From Arcticibacter pallidicorallinus (GTDB lineage: Bacteria; Bacteroidota; Bacteroidia; Sphingobacteriales; Sphingobacteriaceae): DNA of 64,000 bases. This document shows, one piece after another, positions 1 to 9,322 of this stretch. How positions within the stretch are numbered: position 1 is the first letter of the stretch; each line of letters opens with the position of its first letter. The notes beneath the pieces were generated by a model that saw only the letters and a program-made list of their open reading frames with translations, was not told where the DNA came from and ran no database searches. Where the stretch lies: contig NZ_PVTH01000001.1 in assembly GCF_003002875.1 (NCBI RefSeq), positions 62,001 through 126,000 of the forward strand, written 5' to 3'. Position numbers and translations under genes: made by a program.

Positions 1-402
1 CTTTGGCGCTTCTCCAACGCTGCGTGAGAGGTGGGGATATTGTTTTCCTGCGTCCTCGTCCAGAATCTTAACCAATTCGACGTGAAAATCATAGGGACGT
101 TCAAAATTATATGTGTAATAGAACTTCTGGTGAGGATCATCAATGAAGCGGCTTAACTTCGTGTTGCCCATTAAAGCGACGCCTCTTTCTATTTTCCTTT
201 GGTTGGGTAAGTATGCTATCTCATCGCTTTTGATCCAGTAGTCGTTGCAGACAAAAAAGGACGACGACGTATCTGGTTTGTAACCGGTGCTTTTGTGTAT
301 AGCGAGATGTAAGTCTTCAAATGTTTGAGTGGATTTGATATCAATTTCCCTGACAACATCATCGTAATCTTCAAAAGTTACCTTGAATCTGTAAATAGCC
401 AT
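1..402 (-). CDS. pRiA4b ORF-3-like protein (partial, C-terminus outside window)
   Basis: The reverse strand stays open for 134 codons from an ATG at 402 to the window edge with no stop, so the gene continues to the left. The protein begins MAIYRFKVTFEDYDDV, and later has FVCNDYWIKSDEI and a segment NFERPYDFHVELVKIL. This mix of a short beta-rich start, aromatic and acidic stretches and a W/Y-D-F-H motif resembles the plasmid pRiA4b ORF-3-like family, whose molecular function is unknown. It lies upstream of, and is transcribed in the same direction as, whatever lies beyond position 1. It has no signal peptide, so it is probably cytoplasmic. Family assignment is from motif memory only. Confidence 0.6.
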   Translation of the reverse strand, partial: MAIYRFKVTFEDYDDVVREIDIKSTQTFEDLHLAIHKSTGYKPDTSSSFFVCNDYWIKSDEIAYLPNQRKIERGVALMGNTKLSRFIDDPHQKFYYTYNFERPYDFHVELVKILDEDAGKQYPHLSRSVGEAPK

Positions 403-479
403 GACAAGTTTTGTGTTATATGCGTGTTAGAAATTGGCGTAACATTAACGCCGCCTTCTTCAATATGTTTCAAATTATT

Positions 480-1892
480 TTAATTACTACTTTGTATGGG
501 TTGCAATCCCAATTCCTTTCCCCGGGCAACCATATAAGCAAGGCCTTCTTCGCGCGAGTTCCTTATTTCCCCTTCCAGGATGGCCTCCCGTATCTGGTTT
601 TTTATTATGCCTACTTCACGACCGGCTTTTATACCAAAGGTTTCCATGATATCGAGGCCAGTGACAGGGGGTTGCCAGTTCCTGATCTGGTCGCGTTCCT
701 CCACGTCCTTGAGCTTTTGTCTGACCAGCTCGAAGTTATTCCGGTATTTCTTCTTTTTATATTCGTTTTTAGTGGTGACGTCTGCATGGCAAAGCAACAT
801 AAGCGCTTCGACATCTTCTCCGGCGTCGAACAATAGGCGTCTGACAGCTGAATCTGTAACAATATCCTGTGCGATGACAATTGGCCTCAAGTGAAGTTGT
901 ACGAGCTTCTGTACAAATTTCATTTTTTCATTGAGTGGAAGCTTAAGCTGCGCAAATATCTTGGGAACCATTCTGGCTCCGCGATCTTCATGACCATGGA
1001 ACGTCCATCCGTGGTTCGCATCAAAGCGCTTTGTCGCCGGTTTGGCAATATCGTGAAGAATAGCGGCCCAGCGTAACCAAAGGTCATCACTGGTTTCGCA
1101 AATATTATCCAGGACTTCAAGAGTATGGTAGAAATTGTCTTTATGGCCTTTTCCATTTATATATTCGACGCCGAATAGTTCAGCCATTTGTGGAAAGATG
1201 AGCTGGAGTAATCCGGTATCAAACAGGTAATTGAAGCCTATGGAAGGCTTGGCAGACAAAATGATTTTGTTTAGCTCGTCCGTAATACGTTCCTTCGAAA
1301 CGATGCTGATACGCTCCTTAGAGGTCTTAATAGCCTCAATGGCGCGTTCTTCAATGGTAAATCCAAGCTGGGAAGCAAAGCGAACAGCTCGCATCATCCG
1401 CAGGGGATCGTCTGAAAACGTGTCCATCGGGTCTAACGGAGTGCGAATTATCTTGTCGTTGAGATCGGTAATGCCGTAGAACGGATCCACGAGCTCTCCG
1501 TAAGTTTCGGTATTGAGAGAAATAGCCATTGCGTTAATGCTGAAATCTCTGCGTTGCTGATCGTCTTCAAGGGTGCCATTCTCTACGATAGGCTTTCTGG
1601 AGTCAGATCGGTAAGATTCTTTGCGAGCTCCTACAAACTCCACCTCAAGGTCCTTATAGCGGAGCATCGCAGTTCCGAAGCTTTTAAATATGGAAACATT
1701 TGTCTTAAGTTCCGCAGCAGCTTTCTCTGCAAATTGGATTCCGTTTCCTATAACGAGTATATCGATATCTTTGGAAGCGCGCTTTAAAAAAATATCGCGT
1801 ACGAATCCACCTATTACGTAAGCATCCACGCCACATTCGTCGGCAAGACGACTGAGTTTCTTAAATAAAGGATTGTTCAGGTGTTGTTTCAT
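480..1892 (-). CDS. cca: CCA-adding enzyme / poly(A) polymerase family with HD domain
   Basis: This 470-residue class II nucleotidyltransferase probably adds or repairs the 3' CCA end of tRNAs in the cytoplasm. The N-terminal head has the signature GGFVRDIFL followed by KDIDILVIG, which carries the two metal-binding aspartates. RRDFSINAMAI and DDPLRMMRAVRFASQLGF are the usual family motifs for template and tRNA handling. The middle has an HD phosphohydrolase-like domain (YHTLEVLDN, then LRWAAILHDIAKP), as in many bacterial CCA enzymes. Length is normal for the HD-containing subgroup. It is transcribed in the same direction as tsaC, about 120 bp downstream of it; both act on tRNA. A dedicated poly(A) polymerase role cannot be excluded, but one of the two tRNA-Phe genes and the tRNA-Val gene in the window lack an encoded CCA, which makes CCA addition necessary. 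Confidence 0.9.
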   Translation of the reverse strand: MKQHLNNPLFKKLSRLADECGVDAYVIGGFVRDIFLKRASKDIDILVIGNGIQFAEKAAAELKTNVSIFKSFGTAMLRYKDLEVEFVGARKESYRSDSRKPIVENGTLEDDQQRRDFSINAMAISLNTETYGELVDPFYGITDLNDKIIRTPLDPMDTFSDDPLRMMRAVRFASQLGFTIEERAIEAIKTSKERISIVSKERITDELNKIILSAKPSIGFNYLFDTGLLQLIFPQMAELFGVEYINGKGHKDNFYHTLEVLDNICETSDDLWLRWAAILHDIAKPATKRFDANHGWTFHGHEDRGARMVPKIFAQLKLPLNEKMKFVQKLVQLHLRPIVIAQDIVTDSAVRRLLFDAGEDVEALMLLCHADVTTKNEYKKKKYRNNFELVRQKLKDVEERDQIRNWQPPVTGLDIMETFGIKAGREVGIIKNQIREAILEGEIRNSREEGLAYMVARGKELGLQPIQSSN

Positions 1893-2011
1893 AAAAACAA
1901 GTTAGCCTTAACCTCTTCTGTGAAAAGGAGCACTTACAAGGATTGCAAAAATAGTTTAATTTGAGTATTTAAGATTGTCTAATTTTAATTAGCCGTTCAG
2001 ACTGACGAATG

Positions 2012-2575
2012 TCATCGTCTAATGAAGGAAAAGCGTCCGTCTGGCTCAAGTTTCATGATTGTGGACGACTTTTTAGCACTCAAATCTGAACGTTCGAGAT
2101 TTACTACATAATCCACTCCATTGATAATCGCATCTGAAATCTCCGAAAAGTTCCCTGGAGAAGGTTCGCCACTGATATTGGCAGACGTAGATACGATAGG
2201 TTTTCGAAACCGTTGAATGAGTTGCTGACAAAAATTATGATTGGGCACTCTTATTCCGATACTACCGTCTTCATGAATTACGTTCCTGGCAAGGTTCTTT
2301 GCGTTTGAATAGATGATGGTGAGGGGATTCTCGGCATATTCGATTAACGTATAGGCGATCTCAGGAACATCATTCACGTAGGATTGCAGCTTGTTATCAC
2401 TGTCGAGCAGAACGATGAGACTCTTGCCCGCATCACGTCCTTTTAACGCATAGATACGGTCAACCGCTTCGGGATTGGTAGCATCACAGCCTATGCCCCA
2501 TATTGTATCAGTAGGGTAGAGGATTATACCTCCTGATTTGAGTACTTCCAGTGCTTTCGTTATTTCTGCATGCAT
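2012..2575 (-). CDS. tsaC: L-threonylcarbamoyladenylate synthase (TsaC/Sua5/YrdC family)
   Basis: This 187-residue YrdC-domain protein makes threonylcarbamoyl-AMP from threonine, bicarbonate and ATP, the first step of t6A37 modification of ANN-decoding tRNAs. The family motifs are visible: YPTDTIWGIGCDATN near residue 20, ALKGRDAGKSLIVLL near 43, GIRVPNH near 108 and STSANISGEPSP near 132. It has only the YrdC domain and no C-terminal Sua5 domain, so it is the short TsaC-like form. It lies upstream of cca on the same strand, giving a small tRNA-maturation neighbourhood. YciO-type paralogues look similar, but the KxR/SxxN layout fits TsaC. Confidence 0.88.
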   Translation of the reverse strand: MHAEITKALEVLKSGGIILYPTDTIWGIGCDATNPEAVDRIYALKGRDAGKSLIVLLDSDNKLQSYVNDVPEIAYTLIEYAENPLTIIYSNAKNLARNVIHEDGSIGIRVPNHNFCQQLIQRFRKPIVSTSANISGEPSPGNFSEISDAIINGVDYVVNLERSDLSAKKSSTIMKLEPDGRFSFIRR

Positions 2576-2729
2576 GCTGTGATTACAATTTTAATGTGGT
2601 GCGGCTTCGTCCAATGGCTTTCTAAGGCTAAAAGAGGAAAGCTTCAAGATCCAGAGAAGGTTGTTGAAGTTTGAACTGCATAATCCGTAACCTTTTGGCA
2701 AGGGGATTATGCAGTTACTTAAGATATGA

Positions 2730-3548
2730 CTAGATCGCTACGCTATGTTCGCGAAGCGCATCATTCAGAGAAGTTTTTTTGTCTGTCGACTCTTTACGCT
2801 TGCCAATGATAAGCGCGCAAGGTACCTGGTACTCTCCCGCAGGAAACTTTTTTGTATAAGATCCAGGAATAACAACAGAGCGCTCTGGCACAACCATCTT
2901 GTGCTCCACGGGCTCAGGGCCGCTTACATCAATAATTTTGGTAGAAGCTGTAAGAACGACGTTAGCTCCAAGAACTGCTTCCTTACCTACGCGCACCCCT
3001 TCAACAACAATAGCACGGGAGCCGATGAAACAATTATCTTCAATTACTACGGGAGCTGCCTGAACAGGCTCAAGCACGCCACCGATACCAACGCCACCGC
3101 TAAGGTGAACGTTCTTACCAATCTGTGCGCACGAACCTACGGTCGCCCATGTATCAACCATCGTGCCTTCATCCACGAATGCACCAATATTTACATAAGA
3201 AGGCATCATAATTACGCCCTTAGCCAGGTAAGCGCCATAACGCGCTATTCCGTGGGGTACTACGCGGACACCTAATTCCTTGAAATTTGTTTTCAGTTTC
3301 ATTTTATCATGGAAAACAAAAGGACCCACTTCTATTTCCTCCATCTGGCGGATTGGGAAATATAAGATCACGGCTTTTTTGATCCATTCATTAACATGCC
3401 ACCCTCCAGCAACGGGTTCCGCTACTCTGAGTTCTCCTTTATCCAGCATGTCTACAACACGCTCAATGGATGTTGCATATTCACTGAAAGTAAGCAGCGT
3501 TCTATCTTCCCAGGCGTCTTCGACGTGTTTTTGTAGTTTAGCAATCAT
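2730..3548 (-). CDS. dapD: 2,3,4,5-tetrahydropyridine-2,6-dicarboxylate N-succinyltransferase
   Basis: This 272-residue enzyme succinylates tetrahydrodipicolinate in the succinylase branch of lysine and meso-diaminopimelate synthesis. The N-terminal helical domain (residues 1-100, including GGWHVNEWIKKAVILYF) is followed by a left-handed beta-helix of hexapeptide repeats (GVRVVPHGIARYGAYLAKG, MPSYVNIGAFVDEGT, IGKNVHLSGGVGIGGVLEP). GSRAIVVEGVRVGKEAVLGA closes the repeat domain. Length matches the DapD family. It is divergent from the S4-domain gene at 3664 and forms its own unit. No other lysine genes are adjacent. Confidence 0.95.
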   Translation of the reverse strand: MIAKLQKHVEDAWEDRTLLTFSEYATSIERVVDMLDKGELRVAEPVAGGWHVNEWIKKAVILYFPIRQMEEIEVGPFVFHDKMKLKTNFKELGVRVVPHGIARYGAYLAKGVIMMPSYVNIGAFVDEGTMVDTWATVGSCAQIGKNVHLSGGVGIGGVLEPVQAAPVVIEDNCFIGSRAIVVEGVRVGKEAVLGANVVLTASTKIIDVSGPEPVEHKMVVPERSVVIPGSYTKKFPAGEYQVPCALIIGKRKESTDKKTSLNDALREHSVAI

Positions 3549-3663
3549 TTCAATATATTTTTAGCAAAATAAAGCTTTTTTAAGGACTTTTGTTAGATGC
3601 GGTATCAATAATAGGCCCTTCGCCTACGCTGACCGATGTGCAATAGTAGATATAAGAGCAGGC

Positions 3664-4068
3664 ATGGCTGAAAAAGAGAGACTTCGGATAGATAAATACC
3701 TTTGGGCAATACGGATATTTAAAACGCGGACGCTGGCGACGGATGCCTGTAAAGCCGGTCGGGTTAAGCTAAACGGTCAGAATGTGAAACCCTCTTATGA
3801 GGTAAAGGTTGGCGAAGTATATCATGTCTCAAAGGGCATTGAACGTAAGCAGGTGAAGGTAACAGGCCTACTTTACAATCGGGCAGATGCCAAAACCGTT
3901 GTAGGTTATTACGAGGATATTACCCCTGAACAAGAAACATATGGTTTCAAATCGATGTTTCATGCACCTGCACTTAAAAGAGACAGGGGCACAGGCCGAC
4001 CTACTAAAAAGGACAGGCGGGAGATCGATGATCTGCTAAACGACGATGAGGACGCCAATCAGGGGTAG
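3664..4068 (+). CDS. S4-domain RNA-binding protein (Hsp15-like)
   Basis: This 134-residue basic protein has an N-terminal S4 RNA-binding fold at residues 6-65 (RLRIDKYLWAIRIFKTRTLA, then GRVKLNGQNVKPSYEVKVG). The S4 arrangement and short length match Hsp15/HslR-type proteins, which bind stalled 50S-tRNA complexes in other bacteria. The C-terminal tail is charged (RGTGRPTKKDRREIDDLLND) and probably disordered. It is a single gene, divergent from dapD and convergent with guaD. Ribosome recycling is family knowledge, not shown here. Confidence 0.85.
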   Translation: MAEKERLRIDKYLWAIRIFKTRTLATDACKAGRVKLNGQNVKPSYEVKVGEVYHVSKGIERKQVKVTGLLYNRADAKTVVGYYEDITPEQETYGFKSMFHAPALKRDRGTGRPTKKDRREIDDLLNDDEDANQG

Positions 4069-4091
4069 GGCGTTTAAACGGACCACACCGA

Positions 4092-4568
4092 TTAGTAAGG
4101 AGTCTTATTTTCCGAATCTCGCCACAAGTTAAACACTATGTTCGCCTCTCCGGCTAATATTTGCTGGGTTGGTAGCTGTCGCTTTCCGGCAGGTAAAGCG
4201 AGCTCATTGTAGATGAAGTCGTCATCGAACCCTGCAGCTGCCGCATCAACTCTTGTGCTGGCATAGAAAAGCTGGGAAAGCCTAGACCAATAGACAGCAC
4301 CTAAACACATCGGACATGGCTCGCAGCTGGTGTACAAGATGCAGCCGGAAAGGTCAAATGTGCGTAGCTTCTCGCAGGCTTTTCGAATCGCAGATACCTC
4401 GGCATGTGCCGTAGGGTCATTCGTAGAAGTTACGAGATTCTGACTTTCAGCTATAATTACGTTGTCTTTCACAATCACTGCACCAAAAGGACCTCCGAGA
4501 CATTGATGTATATTTTCCTCTGCCAGCGTGATCGCGCGTTGCATAAATCTGAGGTGCTGATCTTTCAT
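4092..4568 (-). CDS. guaD: guanine deaminase-type nucleoside deaminase
   Basis: This 158-residue zinc-dependent deaminase of the CMP/dCMP deaminase fold probably converts guanine to xanthine in purine salvage. The zinc site is intact: HAEVSAIRKAC provides His and the catalytic Glu, and CEPCPMCLGAVYW provides two Cys ligands. GGPFGAVIVKDNVIIAES and GFDDDFIYNEL are very close to what I recall of Bacillus GuaD, and the C-terminus ENKTPY resembles its swapped C-terminal segment. TadA (tRNA adenosine deaminase) is the main alternative, but the GFDDxFIY motif favours guanine deaminase. It lies downstream of the OmpH-like gene and is separated from it by a strong hairpin. Confidence 0.85.
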   Translation of the reverse strand: MKDQHLRFMQRAITLAEENIHQCLGGPFGAVIVKDNVIIAESQNLVTSTNDPTAHAEVSAIRKACEKLRTFDLSGCILYTSCEPCPMCLGAVYWSRLSQLFYASTRVDAAAAGFDDDFIYNELALPAGKRQLPTQQILAGEANIVFNLWRDSENKTPY

Positions 4569-4587
4569 GTGAATTACGATTTAACTT

Positions 4588-4632
4588 AAAGCAAAGAAGG
4601 CTGCAAGTTGAATTTGCAGCCTTCTTTGCTTT
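4588..4632 (-). terminator. strong hairpin terminator after the OmpH-like gene
   Basis: A perfect 19-bp inverted repeat (AAAGCAAAGAAGGCTGCAA and its complement) flanks a 7-nt loop between the OmpH-like stop and the guaD start. The stem is AT-rich at its base and can act in either direction. It should uncouple the two same-strand genes. Confidence 0.85.
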
Positions 4633-4655
4633 AACTTTAAGTAGTTAAAAAACGC

Positions 4656-5273
4656 TTATTTCTTATCTTTCGCGTATTTATCATTAAGACCCTTGACTAC
4701 TTCTGTAGTAACGTCAAGGCTTTCGTCTGCAAAGAGTAAAGATGGATTGCTCTTCGAATAAGTCAGTACCATTTTATACCCTTTTTCCTTCGCATAAGCC
4801 TTTAAATACTCGGCCACTTTATCGTATAACTTTTCGTTTTCTCCGGCAGATTCGTTTGCCAAAGCCGAGCTGGCGTTCTGATTAAATGCTTCAAGCTCCT
4901 GTTGTTTACGTGCCAGACGTTGTTCGGTTGATGCTCGTTCATCAGCACTCATACCTTGAGCCTTCTGCTGATAGTCGGCTACCTCACGTTGAAAAGCTGT
5001 TCCTTTAGAACTTAAATCTTGCTGGGCCTTCTTAGATTTAGCCTCAAGCCTGGTTTTGATATCTTTAAAGTAGTTATAATTGCTAACCAGTGAATCAGAG
5101 TTAACAAATACTATCGGTTCTGTAGCTTTAGCTGCTGATGCCGTTGTAGCCGGCGCACTTGTCTTCACTTGTTCTTTATTGCCGCATGAAGCAACCATTG
5201 CAGCAATCATTAGTCCCGCTGTTAGTTTAGAGAATGTTCCGAATGATATTGTCATTTTTAAGTTTAATTTCAC
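4656..5273 (-). CDS. OmpH/Skp-family periplasmic chaperone-like lipoprotein
   Basis: This protein of about 205 residues is predicted to be a lipoprotein. Its N-terminal signal ends in LMIAAMVASCGNK, with the lipidated Cys near residue 30. The middle (about residues 70-140) is a long charged coiled coil (LEAKSKKAQQDLSSKGTAFQ, MSADERASTEQRLARKQQEL), and the end has the family-type motif KEKGYKMVLTYSKSNPSLLFA. This matches OmpH/Skp proteins, which hold unfolded outer-membrane proteins in the periplasm. The lipid anchor is common in Bacteroidota members. The start may be the second Met (MTISFGTFS), which gives a more typical signal length. Confidence 0.85.
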   Translation of the reverse strand: MKLNLKMTISFGTFSKLTAGLMIAAMVASCGNKEQVKTSAPATTASAAKATEPIVFVNSDSLVSNYNYFKDIKTRLEAKSKKAQQDLSSKGTAFQREVADYQQKAQGMSADERASTEQRLARKQQELEAFNQNASSALANESAGENEKLYDKVAEYLKAYAKEKGYKMVLTYSKSNPSLLFADESLDVTTEVVKGLNDKYAKDKK

Positions 5274-5377
5274 GCAAATATAATCTTTCGGATGATGTAA
5301 ACAATTCTGGGAATCAGAATTCGGTTCGCCTTTGGCGCTTTATTGCCTGAAAATGCTGTAGTTCCACCTAAAATGGC

Positions 5378-5385
5378 TAAATTTG
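5378..5385 (+). promoter_or_regulatory. candidate -7 element of the gyrB promoter
   Basis: TAAATTTG matches the Bacteroidota -7 consensus TAnnTTTG and lies 22 nt before the gyrB ATG. I see no clear -33 TTTG at the expected spacing, so this is tentative. Confidence 0.4.
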
Positions 5386-5403
5386 GTGATTGTTTTAAGA
5401 TAA

Positions 5404-7365
<1,962 letters not shown>

Positions 7366-7380
7366 CGTTTAGTAGACAAT

Positions 7381-7420
7381 AAAAAAAGAAGGGCTGAATT
7401 ACATTGTGATTCAGCCCTTC
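7381..7420 (-). terminator. bidirectional terminator between gyrB and the haemoglobin gene
   Basis: A perfect 12-bp stem (GAAGGGCTGAAT and its complement, 9-nt loop) lies between convergent genes. The T-tract for the minus strand is formed by the A-run at 7381-7387, so it ends the mdh operon best. For gyrB the following T-tract is poor. Confidence 0.8.
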
Positions 7421-7503
7421 CTTGTTGGTACTGGCCATATGCTTTCTAAGGCAACAACTTATCGCAGGATATCAGCACCTAATCATTGAACTACAGCGCT
7501 TCG

Positions 7504-7881
7504 CTAAAACGGTCTGGTTATCTTAAGGAGCATCAGGTCGGCTATTGAAGACGCCTTTTGTTTCGCGAGTAAGGCCATTTCGCCCGAGAAATGCTCATCC
7601 ACAATCTCGAAGAAAATACTTTTCCATCTGTCGAAATGCTTTTGCTCCAGGGCATGGACTTTGTTTAACTTAAAATGAACTTCCATGGGATTACCCTTAA
7701 AACCTTTCCTTCCGAAAAGAATGGTCTCCCAGAAATCATACATCTTTGGAAGGTGATGGTCCCAGTTAACTTGAGCCACATCTGTAAAGATATACCCGAT
7801 AAGTTCGTCCTCCTGAACTTTGTCATAAAACGAATTGACAAGTAATTCGATGTCCTCCCTGGTCTCTAAATTCTTATTCAT
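7504..7881 (-). CDS. group III truncated haemoglobin
   Basis: This 125-residue protein fits the group III (P) truncated globins, small cytoplasmic haem proteins thought to handle O2, NO or other ligands. Visible features are VNSFYDKVQEDELIGYIF (helix B with the B10 Tyr), VNWDHHLPKMYDFWETILFG (helix E region with conserved His and Trp) and VHALEQKHFDRWKSIFFEI (with the probable proximal His). Its first codons overlap the retropepsin-like gene by 8 bp, so it is probably translationally coupled to it and to mdh further upstream. Confidence 0.88.
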   Translation of the reverse strand: MNKNLETREDIELLVNSFYDKVQEDELIGYIFTDVAQVNWDHHLPKMYDFWETILFGRKGFKGNPMEVHFKLNKVHALEQKHFDRWKSIFFEIVDEHFSGEMALLAKQKASSIADLMLLKITRPF

Positions 7882-8299
7882 AGCTAAACGATATCTTCTT
7901 CAACGGATAATTAATGATAGCATTATATTGAACAAGAATATCTCCGCCAATCACCCCTATCACAGGAGTGACAGATAGTGTTTCATATGCTGTATTGATG
8001 GTCGAAAGATCAAGAACCGCTACTTCCAAGTGATGTATTATGAGGTCACCAATCTGAATCTGGGCAAGGGACAACGTGTAGCTTTCCATCGAATTAGTTC
8101 CCAGGCCGGTAGAAAGTTTGTCGCTCACGAGAAGCGTGGTCCCGTCAACATGATTTTCGATAGCGGCCTTATCCAAAACCGTTCTGGAGGCCCCCGTATC
8201 AATAACAGCTTTAAAGGTCTGATTAAACAAAACGACTTCCACCAAAGGGTGGAAGCCGTCGTCATTCAAATTCAGAATTTCAATGTTTACGTCTATCAT
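7874..8299 (-). CDS. retropepsin-like aspartic protease (single domain)
   Basis: This 141-residue protein has one aspartic protease motif, AVIDTGASRTVLD, near residue 33, and a C-terminal GVIGGDILVQYNAIINYPLK that fits the second half of a clan AA fold. One DTG per chain implies a homodimer, as in retroviral proteases. There is no signal peptide or membrane segment, so it probably acts in the cytoplasm. It overlaps mdh by 1 bp at the start and the truncated haemoglobin by 8 bp at the end, forming a tight three-gene operon. The natural substrate is unknown. Confidence 0.8.
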   Translation of the reverse strand: MIDVNIEILNLNDDGFHPLVEVVLFNQTFKAVIDTGASRTVLDKAAIENHVDGTTLLVSDKLSTGLGTNSMESYTLSLAQIQIGDLIIHHLEVAVLDLSTINTAYETLSVTPVIGVIGGDILVQYNAIINYPLKKISFSYE

Positions 8300-9225
8300 T
8301 AAAAGCTCAAAACATCATTCATGTTCCTTACTGCGTCAGCGCTCTTCGCAAATGCAGCCTTTTCATCATCGCTAAGTTGAAGATCAATGATCTTCTCCCA
8401 GCCATTCTTTCCGATCACTACCGGAACACCAATGGCTATATCAGACTGTCCGTATTCACCTTCCAGAGAAACGCTGCAAGGAAGTAGTTTCTTTTCGTCT
8501 CTCAATATACTTTCCACAATCGCGGCGGTTCCCGCTCCCGGAGCATACCACGCTGAAGTGCCAATGAGTTTCGTGAGAGTAGCTCCTCCAACCATAGTTG
8601 CCGAAACCACTTTTTCCTGCTGGTCCTGACTTAAAAATTGAGTAACAGGAATGCTGTTCCAGGTAGCGTGCTTAATCAGGGGAATCATGGTCGTGTCGCC
8701 ATGTCCACCGATAACCATCGCATTTAAATCAGCAGGAGAGCAGCCCAGTTCCTGACTCAGGTAATATTTAAAACGGGCAGAATCTAGCGCTCCTCCCATT
8801 CCGATAATCCTATTTTTAGGTAAGCCGGAAGTCTTCAGCGTAAGATAAGTCATCGTATCCATTGGATTAGATACAACGATGATTACCGCGTTAGGAGAAT
8901 ATTTAAGAATGTTTTCTGTAACACCCTTAACGATGTCAGCGTTGGTTCCGATAAGTTCTTCACGTGTCATACCTGGTTTGCGAGGCAGGCCGGAAGTAAT
9001 AACCACTACATTAGAGTCAGCTGTACTTGCATAGTCGTTCGTACAACCCTTAATTTTAGTATCAAAACCTAACAGGGCTGAGGTTTGCATCATGTCAATT
9101 GACTTGCCTTCTGCAAATCCTTCTTTGATATCTAGTAGAATAAGCTCCTCGGCTAACTCTTTTCTGGCGATATTATCAGTACAGGTTGCTCCAACGGCAC
9201 CTGCTCCAACTACTGTAACTTTCAT
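8299..9225 (-). CDS. mdh: malate dehydrogenase (LDH-like type)
   Basis: This 308-residue enzyme interconverts malate and oxaloacetate with NAD in the TCA cycle. The Rossmann start is VTVVGAGAVGATCTDNIA, and the Asp in LILLDIKEGFAEGK at the end of beta-2 points to NAD preference. GLPRKPGMTREELIGTNADI holds the substrate-loop arginines, VVSNPMDTMTY the next family motif, and GGHGDTTMIPL the catalytic His. Length fits the LDH-like MDH group common in Bacteroidota. It is the first gene of an operon that continues with a retropepsin-like protein and a truncated haemoglobin. Confidence 0.95.
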   Translation of the reverse strand: MKVTVVGAGAVGATCTDNIARKELAEELILLDIKEGFAEGKSIDMMQTSALLGFDTKIKGCTNDYASTADSNVVVITSGLPRKPGMTREELIGTNADIVKGVTENILKYSPNAVIIVVSNPMDTMTYLTLKTSGLPKNRIIGMGGALDSARFKYYLSQELGCSPADLNAMVIGGHGDTTMIPLIKHATWNSIPVTQFLSQDQQEKVVSATMVGGATLTKLIGTSAWYAPGAGTAAIVESILRDEKKLLPCSVSLEGEYGQSDIAIGVPVVIGKNGWEKIIDLQLSDDEKAAFAKSADAVRNMNDVLSF

Positions 9226-9322
9226 GCTTTGCGGTTTTAAGTGTTCTACAAAAGTTTGGCAATTTAAGTAAATCCAAGAAGCTATCGTTCACATATATTG
9301 TCAAACTGCGTTTTTATCCTGA

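Noticed and set aside
411-836. 141-codon forward ORF opposite cca
   Set aside because: It overlaps a well-supported gene completely, and its product is Phe/Tyr-rich with no domain.
2745-3275. 176-codon forward ORF opposite dapD
   Set aside because: Antisense shadow of a highly conserved enzyme gene; no family features.
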